Shown here one piece after another: positions 17,577 through 27,800 of a stretch of 64,000 bases of DNA (positions within the stretch are counted from its first letter, which is position 1; each line of letters opens with the position of its first letter). Source of the stretch: Escherichia boydii (lineage in GTDB: Bacteria > Pseudomonadota > Gammaproteobacteria > Enterobacterales > Enterobacteriaceae); assembly GCA_041890495.1 (NCBI GenBank), contig CP169086.1, positions 186,001 to 250,000 on the forward strand, in the 5' to 3' direction. The notes beneath the pieces are model-generated. The model saw nothing but the letters and a program-made list of their open reading frames with translations. It did no database searches and was not told where the DNA came from. A program made the translations under genes and the position numbers.

Positions 17577-19930
17577 GCGGAACACTTATCAGGAAGGCCA
17601 CCGACGCGGTGCAACAGCTGTCAGGGCAGTCACGTTATCGGGTTGATGTGCATGAATGCAGCGATTTCCTTGATGTTCTGCGTTACAGCGCGGTTGAATC
17701 ACTTAGCCAGCCATGGCGCTATGACGTGGCGGTCACCTGCTCCTCTAAGGATATCGCCTGTGACACGTTACTGCTGAAACCCGCGTCATTTACCTTCCAG
17801 ACCCCGATGTTTGACGGGGCACCGGCGCTGCCGGTCAGGACGGTATTCGGCGTGGTTGAGTCGTTCCGCCGCGTATCTACGTCGAATGATGATACCCATT
17901 ACGCGCTGACTATTGTTCCACGTATTGCTCTACTGGGCTATACGAAAGGGAGCGAGATCTACCTCAATCAGTCGGTTATTGAGGTGGTTGAACAAGTGCT
18001 GCGTAAACACGGTCTGGAAGGGCCTGATTTTGAGTTCCGTCTCTCCCGGGAGTATCCATCCCGGGAGCTCATCACCCAGTGGCGGGAAACCGATCTTGAG
18101 TTTGTTCAGCGTCTGCTGGCGGAGGTGGGCATTTACTGGCGCTATGAAATGGACGGCCGTCTTGAACAGGACGTGGTGATTTTTCAGGACAGCCAGGAGC
18201 AGTATGAGTTTGGCGTCACGCTGCCGTTACGCAACCAGGCCGGGATGAGTGACAGCGGGCAGGAGAGCATCTGGGATATTCAGACCGCATACAATGTGGT
18301 GAGCGGAAGTGTGGCCACCCGTGACTACAACTACCGCGAAGCGCTGAAACCTCAGGACAGTACTGAAAGCATTTTTAGCAAAGAAGGGATCACCGCCGGA
18401 GAAACGTACCATTATGCGGAACCCTTCCTGACTGAAGGTGATACTGAAAGCCCAGAGACCGGAGCATACTTCGCCCGTCTGCGTCACGAACGCATTCTGA
18501 ATGCGCAATATCAGGTCACCGGGCATTCCTCCAGCCCTCATCTGGCTCCGGGTCAGGTACTGGAAACGGACGGAACGCTTCCCGATGCCGTCAGGGAAGG
18601 CATCGTCATCACCACGGTGCGCACCAGCGGTTCGCGCAAAAGTAGCTTTACGCTGACGTTCGAGGGTATCCCCTACAGTGAAACCGTCTGTTATCGTCCG
18701 GCGTTACTTAATCGCCCAGTGATTTCCGGAACGCTTCCAGCCCGGGTGGAAAGCACACAAAAAGGCGACACCTATTCCTGGCTCGACCCGGAAGGGCGCT
18801 ACCGTGTGAAACTGGACTTTGACCGTAACAGTCCTGAACAGGGTTATGCCTATTTGTGGCTGCGGCTGGCTAAACCCTATGCCGGTGATACCTACGGTTT
18901 CCACTCTCCGCTTATCGACGGAACTGAAGTGGCCGTCATTTTCGACAACGGGGATCCTGATCGCCCCTATATCGCCTATGCCCTGCACGACTCAGAACAT
19001 CCGGACCCTGTCACCAGTGACAATCATACGCGGAACGTGTGGCGTACCCCGGCGAACAATAAGTTGCGGATGGAGGATAAGCGCCAGGAAGAGCATATCA
19101 AGCTCGCAACGGAATATGGCAAAACGCAACTGAACATGGGACACCTGGTCAATGGCCAGCGTGAAAAGCGCGGCGCTGGTTTTGAACTGCGTACAGACGA
19201 GCATGGCGCAGTTAGGGCTGCAAAAGGGCTGTTCCTGACAGCGGATGCCCAGTCCAAAGCCCAGGGGCCGGTGCTGGAAATGGCCCCTGCGATAAGTCAG
19301 ATTAACCAGGCCAACAGCCAGATGCAGGCGCTGAACAGCGCAGCTGTTGCCGCCGGAGCGCTGGTCTGCGACATCAATACCCAGATTAGTCTCGTGACCG
19401 ATAAAATCAAAGACCTCCAGTCTTCAGTTCTGCTGGGTAGCGCTCCGCAGGGGGTAGCATTTACCTCAGGTGAGCATCTTCAGCTCAGCAGCTCCCGCAA
19501 TACCATGATTAATGCCGGTCAACATCTTGATATCGGTGCGATGAAAAATCTGTCTGTAACGGTAGAAAAAACCCTGGGAATGTTTGTCCATAAAGAAGGG
19601 GCTAAGCTGGTTGCCAACCAGGGAGACATCGAGATTCAGGCTCAGCACAACACGATGGCACTGTTTTCTGAAAAGCAGCTGACGGTGACCAGTAGTGAAG
19701 ACGAAATTATTATCAGCACCCCGGAAGCGCTTACGCTGAACGGCGGCGGATCTTACCTGAGGCTGAGTAAAAACGGCATTGAGCATGGTTCATCTGGTGA
19801 GTTCATCATGAAAACGTCCGACTACCTGGTACCAGGTTCGGGCGCAAATCTTCCCAACGAAACACCCAATTTCAGCCTGACGGATATCACCCAGGAAAGC
19901 AAAATCAGCAGCAAGTCATTTAACGACTGA
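17573..19930 (+). CDS. vgrG: T6SS spike protein VgrG1 (TssI)
   Basis: 785 residues. N-terminal phage gpD-like part, gp5 OB-fold (GRYRVKLDFDRNSPEQGYAY, KPYAGDTYGFHSPLIDGTEV), then a coiled linker and DUF2345-type beta-helix repeats ending with GGGSYLRL. No enzymatic C-terminal extension, so it probably carries the effector encoded next. Homologous to VgrG2 at 34.2 kb over roughly its whole length. Confidence 0.96.
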   Translation: MSGTLIRKATDAVQQLSGQSRYRVDVHECSDFLDVLRYSAVESLSQPWRYDVAVTCSSKDIACDTLLLKPASFTFQTPMFDGAPALPVRTVFGVVESFRRVSTSNDDTHYALTIVPRIALLGYTKGSEIYLNQSVIEVVEQVLRKHGLEGPDFEFRLSREYPSRELITQWRETDLEFVQRLLAEVGIYWRYEMDGRLEQDVVIFQDSQEQYEFGVTLPLRNQAGMSDSGQESIWDIQTAYNVVSGSVATRDYNYREALKPQDSTESIFSKEGITAGETYHYAEPFLTEGDTESPETGAYFARLRHERILNAQYQVTGHSSSPHLAPGQVLETDGTLPDAVREGIVITTVRTSGSRKSSFTLTFEGIPYSETVCYRPALLNRPVISGTLPARVESTQKGDTYSWLDPEGRYRVKLDFDRNSPEQGYAYLWLRLAKPYAGDTYGFHSPLIDGTEVAVIFDNGDPDRPYIAYALHDSEHPDPVTSDNHTRNVWRTPANNKLRMEDKRQEEHIKLATEYGKTQLNMGHLVNGQREKRGAGFELRTDEHGAVRAAKGLFLTADAQSKAQGPVLEMAPAISQINQANSQMQALNSAAVAAGALVCDINTQISLVTDKIKDLQSSVLLGSAPQGVAFTSGEHLQLSSSRNTMINAGQHLDIGAMKNLSVTVEKTLGMFVHKEGAKLVANQGDIEIQAQHNTMALFSEKQLTVTSSEDEIIISTPEALTLNGGGSYLRLSKNGIEHGSSGEFIMKTSDYLVPGSGANLPNETPNFSLTDITQESKISSKSFND

Positions 19931-19945
19931 CAAGGAGTGTGAATC

Positions 19946-22291
19946 GTGTCTGTATTACCCAAAATTGTCTGGCCGATCCCCTCCAACAGTCGGGGAAATG
20001 AGTTCAAAAATCAGGAAGAGATCCTCTCTCATGTCGGGGGGGAATCCACCGGGCAGTATATGATTGGCCGAAGTGGGATGTGGCATGGCGGGATCCATAT
20101 CACGGAAGCCACGACTCCGTGGTGTGCTCTTAGCGGCAGGTCGCCTCTTGAAGCACTGGATTTCCCGGTCCCCTTTAAAGGTGAGCAGGCTGTGCGATGC
20201 ATGGCTGACGGTGAAGTGGTTGCTTATCGTGTCTGCAAGGATTATCTGACGCTTGCATGGGAATCCGGCCCATTGAGCTTTTCCGGTTCGTTTGTTCTGG
20301 TTAAACACTTTATTCAACCGGGGGAGAAAGAATCCAGCGGGCTGCATTTCTACACCCTGTATATGCACCTGGCCCCATATTCAGCCTATAACGTTAATCC
20401 GACGGAAACAAAGTGGACAGTCCAGGATACGCTTTCCGCCTACGATCCCGAATGGGTCATGACCGCCAGTACCAATAATAAAAGTACCAGCGAAAGCTAC
20501 CGAAAAGGTACGATACCAAAAGGGTCCATTGTCGAGTGGGATAAAACAGACAGCGGCCTCCATACCGTCGCATTTAACAAGAGAGAGTATGGCCTTGTTA
20601 CATTTGTCAGCCTCTCAGAACAGGCATTGCAAAAGGGTAAGAAAACATCCCTGAAGCCAGGACAGCAATACTGGATGCTTGTGGACAAAAACAACCTGTC
20701 TCCTGGCACTGATGGGGCGGTACAGCCTTCCTGGTGGCAGAAACTTATGCCACCAGCAAAAGAAGCGCTGAAATTTGACAAGGTAGTATGCCCAACTCCC
20801 TTTGCTATCAGTGCAGGTGATCCTGTTGGTCATATGGGATATTATCAGGCACCTAAGGATGGCGGATATGAAGCGCGATACCAGGTTCATATCGAATGCA
20901 CGAGTATGGATGATAACCTGGAAACGTTCCTGACCAACCCTGAGCAGGTGGGAGAAAAGAATCCACTCTGGCTAAAGTACGCTCCGGGCCTTACGTTGTA
21001 CAAAAAAGATGTTGCAACAGGAACATTCACAGTAGATACAAGGGCAACAACCAGGGCGGGGATCCTTCCACTGAGTCAGGTGCAAACGGAAGTCGATAAG
21101 TCTACCAAACAGGAATACTGGCAGCTGCGACCAGAAAATGCTTACGTCCCTAAAGGCCAGGCGGAACCTCAACTTTTGTCGCAGTATGATCTGGCAAAGC
21201 TGGGCTTCCGAACTGAAACCGCAGAACCTTCCAGCTTTGATTATCTGGATGGGAAAAACCAGCCTACTGGATTCTTCCGTAACCTCATCGACTCACTCTA
21301 TCAGGCCGCGACCGAAGACACGCGGACCAGTCATGCTCTCGTGAAGCATAATTATCAGCGCCTGCTGGATAAAATTGACAGCGGAAGCGACCGCTATTCT
21401 CCAATGGAGTACTGGAGAGCACTTCATAATCCTGATTATCGTGACGTTATTCAGAAAACAATCGTAAAACACCCAAGCGACTGGTACTTCAAAAAAGGCG
21501 ATGCTATCTGGCAACCGTTCCTCAATGCGCTGAAAAAAGATGCGCCAGAATGGAAGAAATACAGCGAAGATTTTCTTGAAAAAATGGAATGGATGCAGGA
21601 TGTTACATCCGAAAAACTAGGCCCTTCATTATGGCATATGCATCCGATTACCTTTCTTGGTGCATTAATAAAGAAAAATACTGGCTGGGCACATAGCAAG
21701 TTTGCAAACCTTTTAGGAAGTGTCGAGTCAAAAAATGATTATTCGGCATACAATGTTACAAAGACAGGTAAATCCGTCCCGCACTATAATACTAACCTCA
21801 CAAAAATGACAATATCTGAGGTAATTGATGCCCAAAGAGAACGAAATATGTTCGCCACAGGTCGATTCCAGATAATCCCAGAGACGCTTAAAAGTGCAGT
21901 AAAAGCACTTAGTCTTGATACTTCGAAACTATACGATGCTGCGATGCAGGATCAAATATTTGAGCAGTTTTTGATTAAATTGAAGCGGCCAGCATTTATT
22001 AATTATCTTGAGGGTAACGGAAGCGCTGAAGATGCGATTTATGCGTGGGCGAAAGAATTTGCATCAGCTGGTGTACGTAAAGGAAAGAGTATAAGCCCCA
22101 AAAAAGTACCAGTGTTGGATGCAAACGGATTACCAGTGTATGAAAATGGTAAAAAGAAATACAAATTAGTACCAAGGGTGGCAGAAGTAGAGGGTGAGTC
22201 GTACTATGCTGGCGATGGATTGAATAAAGCTCACCTATTACCAGACACGATGATTAAAGCTCTTGAGGATTCTAAAAATGGGATGCAATAA
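19946..22291 (+). CDS. Two-domain peptidoglycan hydrolase effector, TseP-like layout
   Basis: 781 residues from a GTG preceded by AAGGAGTG, 15 bp after vgrG1. The N-terminal half has M23/LytM-like features: WHGGIHI (His47, with His51 where the family usually has Asp), LYMHLAPYS and VHIEC. The C-terminal part has a lysozyme-like fold signature: GSVESKNDYSAYN (Glu about residue 593) and GRFQIIPETL. This matches the known layout of TseP-type T6SS effectors, an amidase plus a lysozyme. Expected to be loaded on VgrG1 and delivered to the prey periplasm. The C-terminal third is more AT-rich than the start. The zinc-site reading is inference. Confidence 0.75.
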   Translation: MSVLPKIVWPIPSNSRGNEFKNQEEILSHVGGESTGQYMIGRSGMWHGGIHITEATTPWCALSGRSPLEALDFPVPFKGEQAVRCMADGEVVAYRVCKDYLTLAWESGPLSFSGSFVLVKHFIQPGEKESSGLHFYTLYMHLAPYSAYNVNPTETKWTVQDTLSAYDPEWVMTASTNNKSTSESYRKGTIPKGSIVEWDKTDSGLHTVAFNKREYGLVTFVSLSEQALQKGKKTSLKPGQQYWMLVDKNNLSPGTDGAVQPSWWQKLMPPAKEALKFDKVVCPTPFAISAGDPVGHMGYYQAPKDGGYEARYQVHIECTSMDDNLETFLTNPEQVGEKNPLWLKYAPGLTLYKKDVATGTFTVDTRATTRAGILPLSQVQTEVDKSTKQEYWQLRPENAYVPKGQAEPQLLSQYDLAKLGFRTETAEPSSFDYLDGKNQPTGFFRNLIDSLYQAATEDTRTSHALVKHNYQRLLDKIDSGSDRYSPMEYWRALHNPDYRDVIQKTIVKHPSDWYFKKGDAIWQPFLNALKKDAPEWKKYSEDFLEKMEWMQDVTSEKLGPSLWHMHPITFLGALIKKNTGWAHSKFANLLGSVESKNDYSAYNVTKTGKSVPHYNTNLTKMTISEVIDAQRERNMFATGRFQIIPETLKSAVKALSLDTSKLYDAAMQDQIFEQFLIKLKRPAFINYLEGNGSAEDAIYAWAKEFASAGVRKGKSISPKKVPVLDANGLPVYENGKKKYKLVPRVAEVEGESYYAGDGLNKAHLLPDTMIKALEDSKNGMQ

Positions 22292-22856
22292 AAAATCAAA
22301 CAAATTTATGCTTTTTGTGTCATGTATGCTCTTGTCTTTTGTAGCGTACTCACAAGACAGTTCTAATCCTCAGTTTTCTGACTACCTGGTTCCCGTAAGT
22401 AACGGTCCATTTGAAAAAAATATTCACTTTAATAAAGAGCAGAAAAACTACTCGCCACACTGGAAAAATGCAGTCCAAGAGCAACTAAAAAAACCTGTTA
22501 ACTTTGCAGGGCACTTTAGAATCTATACAGCCTTTGGAGGTCATGGTAAAGAATGCCTTCGTGATAATTGGATATGTGGTTGGGTTATTGATAAACTATC
22601 AGGGGAAGTTGTAGCAACACTTCCATCAGATAATAATGGTAGTTATAATTATGCTGATATTTCTGATAATGGTACCCCTGTTGGCCTTCCATTTGAGATG
22701 GATGTTTATAAAAATAGTTCTATGATTGCAATAACCGGTCAATCTATCTCAATCAACAAGAGTGATAGTCCTGTATGCAAAACGGCCTTGTTTAATTTTA
22801 ATAATGGTGGATATGTGAAACTAATAGAATCATTAGAAGGATGTAATAACCAATGA
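22278..22856 (+). CDS. Periplasmic immunity protein candidate
   Basis: 192 residues, starting inside the 3' end of the effector gene with TGAGGA upstream. An N-terminal signal peptide (FMLFVSCMLLSFVAYSQ) sends it to the periplasm, where a cell-wall effector acts. Four or more cysteines in the mature part could form disulfides. AT-rich, unlike the T6SS backbone. Overlap with the effector and its location argue for immunity; the family was not recognised. Confidence 0.7.
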   Translation: MGCNKKSNKFMLFVSCMLLSFVAYSQDSSNPQFSDYLVPVSNGPFEKNIHFNKEQKNYSPHWKNAVQEQLKKPVNFAGHFRIYTAFGGHGKECLRDNWICGWVIDKLSGEVVATLPSDNNGSYNYADISDNGTPVGLPFEMDVYKNSSMIAITGQSISINKSDSPVCKTALFNFNNGGYVKLIESLEGCNNQ

Positions 22857-22954
22857 TCCCCTCATAAAGATCCGACATGCATCAGAGGACGACCAGGGTT
22901 GAGTTAATAAATTCAACCCTGACTCACTAACAAATATTAATTTAGGCTAGCCAA

Positions 22955-23346
22955 ATGGACTTTAGATCTAAAAAGCTATTGCTCTGCATTTTTGTTTGCA
23001 TTTCTTACATTTAATAATTTTGCTATTGCGGATGACCCCAAGGATAAATAACTCCTCAGAAAAAACGCTTGTAGAATAAAAAACAATGGCGAACTTGTTG
23101 ATTATTTATTAATAACCCAATGGGAAATGCATGAGATTGTACCCATTACATGGGTTTAGCAAAACAGAAGATGAAAAATTCAAACTTCTGAAGACAATTG
23201 ACATCTGTGGCGGACATTACCCATCAATAACCAGTGACCAAGAAACATTCATAATAAAAATCCCTTCGATCTCTATTGACGGCACGGATAAAAAAATTTC
23301 TGCTGAGACATGGGAATTAAAGAATGATGAATTAGTAAAGATATAG
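22955..23346 (+). pseudogene. Decayed secreted-protein gene, possible old immunity gene
   Basis: ATG at 22955 starts a signal-peptide-like reading that stops early. One frame over it continues as FLFAFLTFNNFAIADDPKDK, and pieces continue in other frames until an open 71-codon frame at 23131-23346 (ends ETWELKNDELVKI). At least two frameshifts or stops break it. AT-rich, between the immunity gene and PAAR. Probably the remnant of an earlier immunity or effector-linked gene. Confidence 0.5.
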
Positions 23347-23363
23347 GGAAGAGGAATTTAATA

Positions 23364-23627
23364 ATGCTCCAGATTATCCGTAAAGGCGATAAAACCACTC
23401 ACGGCGGCTCGGTCCTGACCGCTTCCGATACGATGAAATTCGGTGGTATTGGCGTTGCCCGTAAAGGTGACAAAGTGTCCTGCCCGGTTCCGGGACATGG
23501 CCCAACAACCATCGTAGAAGGGAACCCTAATTACCTTGATCATGGTATCCCGGTTGCCTTTCACGGTCACAAATGTGCCTGTGGTTGCACATTGATCAGT
23601 TCGTTTGCCGCAGCAAAGGTTGCCTGA
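23364..23627 (+). CDS. PAAR-domain spike tip protein
   Basis: 87 residues covering one PAAR domain: KGDKTTHGG at the start, VARKGDKVSCP in the middle and HGHKCACGC near the end, giving the zinc-binding His/Cys set. It caps the VgrG spike. No extension, so it is a structural tip or a docking point rather than an effector. GAGGA lies upstream. Confidence 0.93.
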   Translation: MLQIIRKGDKTTHGGSVLTASDTMKFGGIGVARKGDKVSCPVPGHGPTTIVEGNPNYLDHGIPVAFHGHKCACGCTLISSFAAAKVA

Positions 23628-23629
23628 TT

Positions 23630-24838
23630 ATGCCCGTCTGGCTGGATGCCATCCCTGAAAAGGCTCCGAAGGTAGCTCGACCCGGCACCGGCCGTTGGCT
23701 GCTCTTCCTCGCGTTTGTCATGCTGGCAGGCATAGCGCTCACGCTATGGTGCTGGACGTCAGAGCGAACCGGATTTGTCTTCTGGTTTACCGCGCTGGGT
23801 CTTCCATTTTGCACCTGGGGGCTTATTTTCGGCTTACGCCGGTTTGCCTACAAAGCCGAACAGGTGGGGGCCGAGTCCCGAAATGTCCAGCGAGAAGCGC
23901 TTATTGACAGTGAAATTCTGCGCGGTCAACGCTGCGCCTGGATCCTCGGTACTTATATTCAGAGTCCGGCCGGAAACAAAGCCGATGACCTGCTAAAGGC
24001 AATGAAAGTCGCAGCTCCTGTTATCGAATTCTCTCGCCCAAGAGGATGTGACAAACCGGTCAGATACGCGGCATTACCAGAATATCAGACAGATTTAACG
24101 AAGGCCCTGAAAGCAGCGGTTAATAAACTGACTACGCGTGTAGAGGGGATAGTTAAGCCACTTCCGCCCGAGCTGCCATGCTGGCTGGTGCTGGATTGTG
24201 ATAACGATCTGTATTCCCTTTTTGAAGAGCAGCTTAAAGCCGATCTCTCACTCAAGACGGGCAGGATTTTTCGCCTGATGGCCGGAAAAGGGCTGGGGGC
24301 GTTTGATGCCTGGCTGGACAAGCGATGGGACACCCCGGGCATTTTGGTTGCCATCACGCTGTCGTTACCGGCGTCTCCCCGGGAAGAAGATGCTGATGCT
24401 GTCTCAATGGTGGTATTGAGCAACCGCAAAGCCCATGCCTGGCCGGATGCGCTTCGCCTTCATCGCCCCGAAAGGGGAACAGAAACAACGCTCACAAAGA
24501 CACTTACCCGGGCGCTTCTCTGGTCGAAGACCCTGCCCAATGAACTCAAAGGAAGCTGGATCTCCGGTCACACATTGACGTCGGGCAGCGGCTGGAATAA
24601 TGCCTGCGAAGAGAGCGAAGTGGAATTTAGTCTTTCAGAAGACAATTTCAGTATCGATCCCGTGCTGGGATATACCGGCCATGCTGCTCCATGGCTGGCC
24701 ATCACGCTTGCTAATGCTGACGTTGAACAACGAGGGGCGCAGGTTATCGCCGCACAACCCGCCGCTGATAAGGACGACATCTGGGTCGCCGTCATCACCA
24801 AAGAAGAAGTTCGCAAGGAATCGCCAAAGAATGTCTAA
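23630..24838 (+). CDS. T6SS-associated membrane protein (402 aa)
   Basis: Two transmembrane helices at about residues 22-40 and 46-65, followed by a large soluble domain. It starts 2 bp after the PAAR stop and overlaps tssM by 8 bp, so it belongs to the operon. No catalytic motif recognised. Its position next to tssM in enterobacterial-type clusters suggests an accessory part of the membrane complex; this is inference. Confidence 0.7.
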   Translation: MPVWLDAIPEKAPKVARPGTGRWLLFLAFVMLAGIALTLWCWTSERTGFVFWFTALGLPFCTWGLIFGLRRFAYKAEQVGAESRNVQREALIDSEILRGQRCAWILGTYIQSPAGNKADDLLKAMKVAAPVIEFSRPRGCDKPVRYAALPEYQTDLTKALKAAVNKLTTRVEGIVKPLPPELPCWLVLDCDNDLYSLFEEQLKADLSLKTGRIFRLMAGKGLGAFDAWLDKRWDTPGILVAITLSLPASPREEDADAVSMVVLSNRKAHAWPDALRLHRPERGTETTLTKTLTRALLWSKTLPNELKGSWISGHTLTSGSGWNNACEESEVEFSLSEDNFSIDPVLGYTGHAAPWLAITLANADVEQRGAQVIAAQPAADKDDIWVAVITKEEVRKESPKNV

Positions 24839-27800
24839 GGTAAAAGTAAAAACTCTCATCGGCTCGGTTGTGACTGTCGTCTTTTTCCTGACAGCCATCG
24901 TGGCATTTTTGTTTTATGCCTTTCCGGAAAATGTGGCCTCAGCCACCGGCTTCGGACCGTATGACGGACAGCGCATACTCACATTCTGCGCCATTATGGT
25001 TGCCGCGATGTTTTTACTCGGCTGGCTGACAGAAAAGGCTTTCGACTTCGCCGGTAAATCCGGGTTGTATTTCCAGTGGGGCCAGAAAAAGGCTGAGAGA
25101 ATCACTCCGGTGACGAACACCATTCCCGGTGAAGAAGATGACGATGAACCGGTCTTCAGCGAAGACGCCGTATCCGAACACCTGCGCTTTCGCTATGGAC
25201 GCCGATGGCAGCGTAAGGTGCGACTCCTGCTGGTGATGGGCAACACGGACGACGTCCATAAAGCAGCTCCGGGTCTGTGCCATGACCTCTGGCAGGAAGG
25301 TGACGGCAACGTACTGATTTATGGCGGTGATGCGCAGTCACTTCCGGATGAGCTATTCCTTTCAAAACTGAAGCGTCTGCGATCTGGCCAGCCGGTTGAT
25401 GGCATTATTCAGGTGATGAGTACTTCAGCCCTCCCGACGGACAGCGAACGGGATGCTTTCTTGCGTTGCCGCCAGAAAGCCGATCATCAGCTGGGCTGGC
25501 AGGCGCCTGTCTGGCTGTGGCTGACTGATAAAGCCAAAGGTGCTCAGCAGGACGCGGACACGGCTGCGACAGGGGTGATATTCGGACCGGAAGGCACTGT
25601 AAAAGAGGCGGATAAGGCATTGACTACGCTGTCTCAGCGCCTGCAAAAAGTCGGTATGGCACAGATACTGAATAATCCGGCTCATAACGGCCTGCTCCAG
25701 TTATCTTCCCGTCTGCAACACGAACTGAAAGCCAGTCTGACTGTTTTGCTCAGCGGGTTGATGCAGGGATCTGCGGCCTGGCGTTTACGCGGTGTCATGT
25801 TCAGCCCTGAACTGGCCATTGCCGGAACGGTACCGAACACGCGCCTCGACACACCGACATGGAAAGCCGTCATTGATGACTGTGATGCCGTCAACGGCAG
25901 GAAGCTGGGCTTCGACTGGCAGAAGATGCTGAGGTTAATGCTGCTTTCCCTTATTGTCCTGTGGGGGACAGGTACATTGCTGTCCCTGATCGTTAACCGT
26001 ACCCAGATTTATGGGGCACAGGAAACGGCGAGGCAGGCAGCGGATACTGCAAAACCACTTGCAGAACGCCTGCACAACCAGCTCGTCCTCCAGCAAGCGA
26101 TTGCCCGTCTGCAACATCGTGAGGCGACCGGTGCTCCGTGGTACACCCGATTTGGTCTTAATCAGGACAGCGATACGCTGGCCGCACTCTGGCCCCTGTA
26201 TGCGAAAAATAACGCACAGCTGATGAGGGATGCTACAGCAGAGAGTCTCAGGCAGCAGCTTAATGCGTTTGTGCAACTTCCTCCTGCCAGTGATGCCCGA
26301 ACGCAGGGCACACAGCATACCTATGACGTGCTTAAGAGTTATCTGATGCTGGCCCGTCCTGACAAAGCAGACGCAGACTGGCTGGCAAAAAACGTCCTGA
26401 AAGCCTTACCGAAACGCCAGAATGTGCCGGATGGCATATGGCAGGACCTGGCACCGAAACTGCTGGGCTTTTATGCGCAGAACCTCCCGGCTCATCCGGA
26501 ATGGAAAATTAAGCCCGACGCTGAATTAATCAGCACGGTTCGTCAGATCCTGCTCAAGCAGATTGGCCAGCGGAACGCTGAGTCCGGGTTATATCAGGAC
26601 ATGCTGAAGCGCGTGGCCAGCAACTGGCCTGATTTAACGCTTGCCGATATTACCGGCGACACCGATGCCTCAACGGTATTCAGCACTGACGAAGTCGTCC
26701 CGGGTATGTTTACGCGTCAGGCCTGGGAAGAGCAGGTTCAGGATGCGATTAACGAGGTCGTCAAGACACGCCGCGATGAAATTGACTGGGTACTGACGGA
26801 TAAGACGCACCAGACAGGGAGCGATATCTCCCCGGAGGCGCTGAAAGCCCGTCTGACAGAACGCTATTTTACCGATTTTGGTAACGCCTGGCTGAACATG
26901 GTCAACAGCATTCAGTGGCAGGAAGCCACGTCACTTTCCGAAGCGATTGCCCAGCTCAGTCTGATCGGCGATGTCCGCCAGTCACCGCTCGTGGCACTGA
27001 TGAACACGCTGGCCTGGCAGGGAAAAACAGGGCAAAAGGGTGAGGCACTGGCTGATTCGATAGTGGACTCAGCGAAAAAGCTGATCGGTCAGAAAAAAAA
27101 TGCCAGACAGTTTATTGAACAGGCACAGGGCCCTAAAGGCCCGCTTGATGGCGTGTTTGGCCCGCTGATGGGGCTGATGGAAGGTAAAGAGGGCACCGGT
27201 GCCAACGGTAACCTCAGTTTCCAGTCCTGGCTGGCTCGCGTAACCCAGGTGAGGCTGAAGCTTCAGCAGGTCACCAGCGCCCCGGATCCGCAGGCTATGT
27301 CGCAGATGCTGGCCCAGACCGTGTTCCAGGGCAAAGCCATCGATCTGACCGATACCCGCGATTATGGCAGTCTGGTTGCGGCAAGCCTGGGGCAGGAGTG
27401 GAACGGATTTGGCCAGTCGTTATTTGTGCAACCGCTGGATCTGGCCTGGCGGCAGGTACTTGCCCCGGCGGCGGGTAGCCTCAACGCCCGCTGGCAAACA
27501 ACCATTGTCGATCAGTGGAATAAGGCCTTTGCGGGACGGTACCCGTTTAAAGCCACCGGCAGCGATGCTTCCCTGCCGCTACTGGCTCAGTTCCTGCGCA
27601 GCGACTCGGGTCGAATCACTACCTTCCTGAAAACGAATCTCGGCGGGATCCTCCACCAGGAAGGGAATCGCTGGGTCGTTGATCCTTCCGCAAGTCAGGG
27701 GATGGTTGTCAGTACGGATTTTCTCCGGGCGATTAATCAGCTGGCGGAACTGTCAGATATCGTGTTCTCACAGGGCGATGCGGGTGTTCATTTCGAACTG

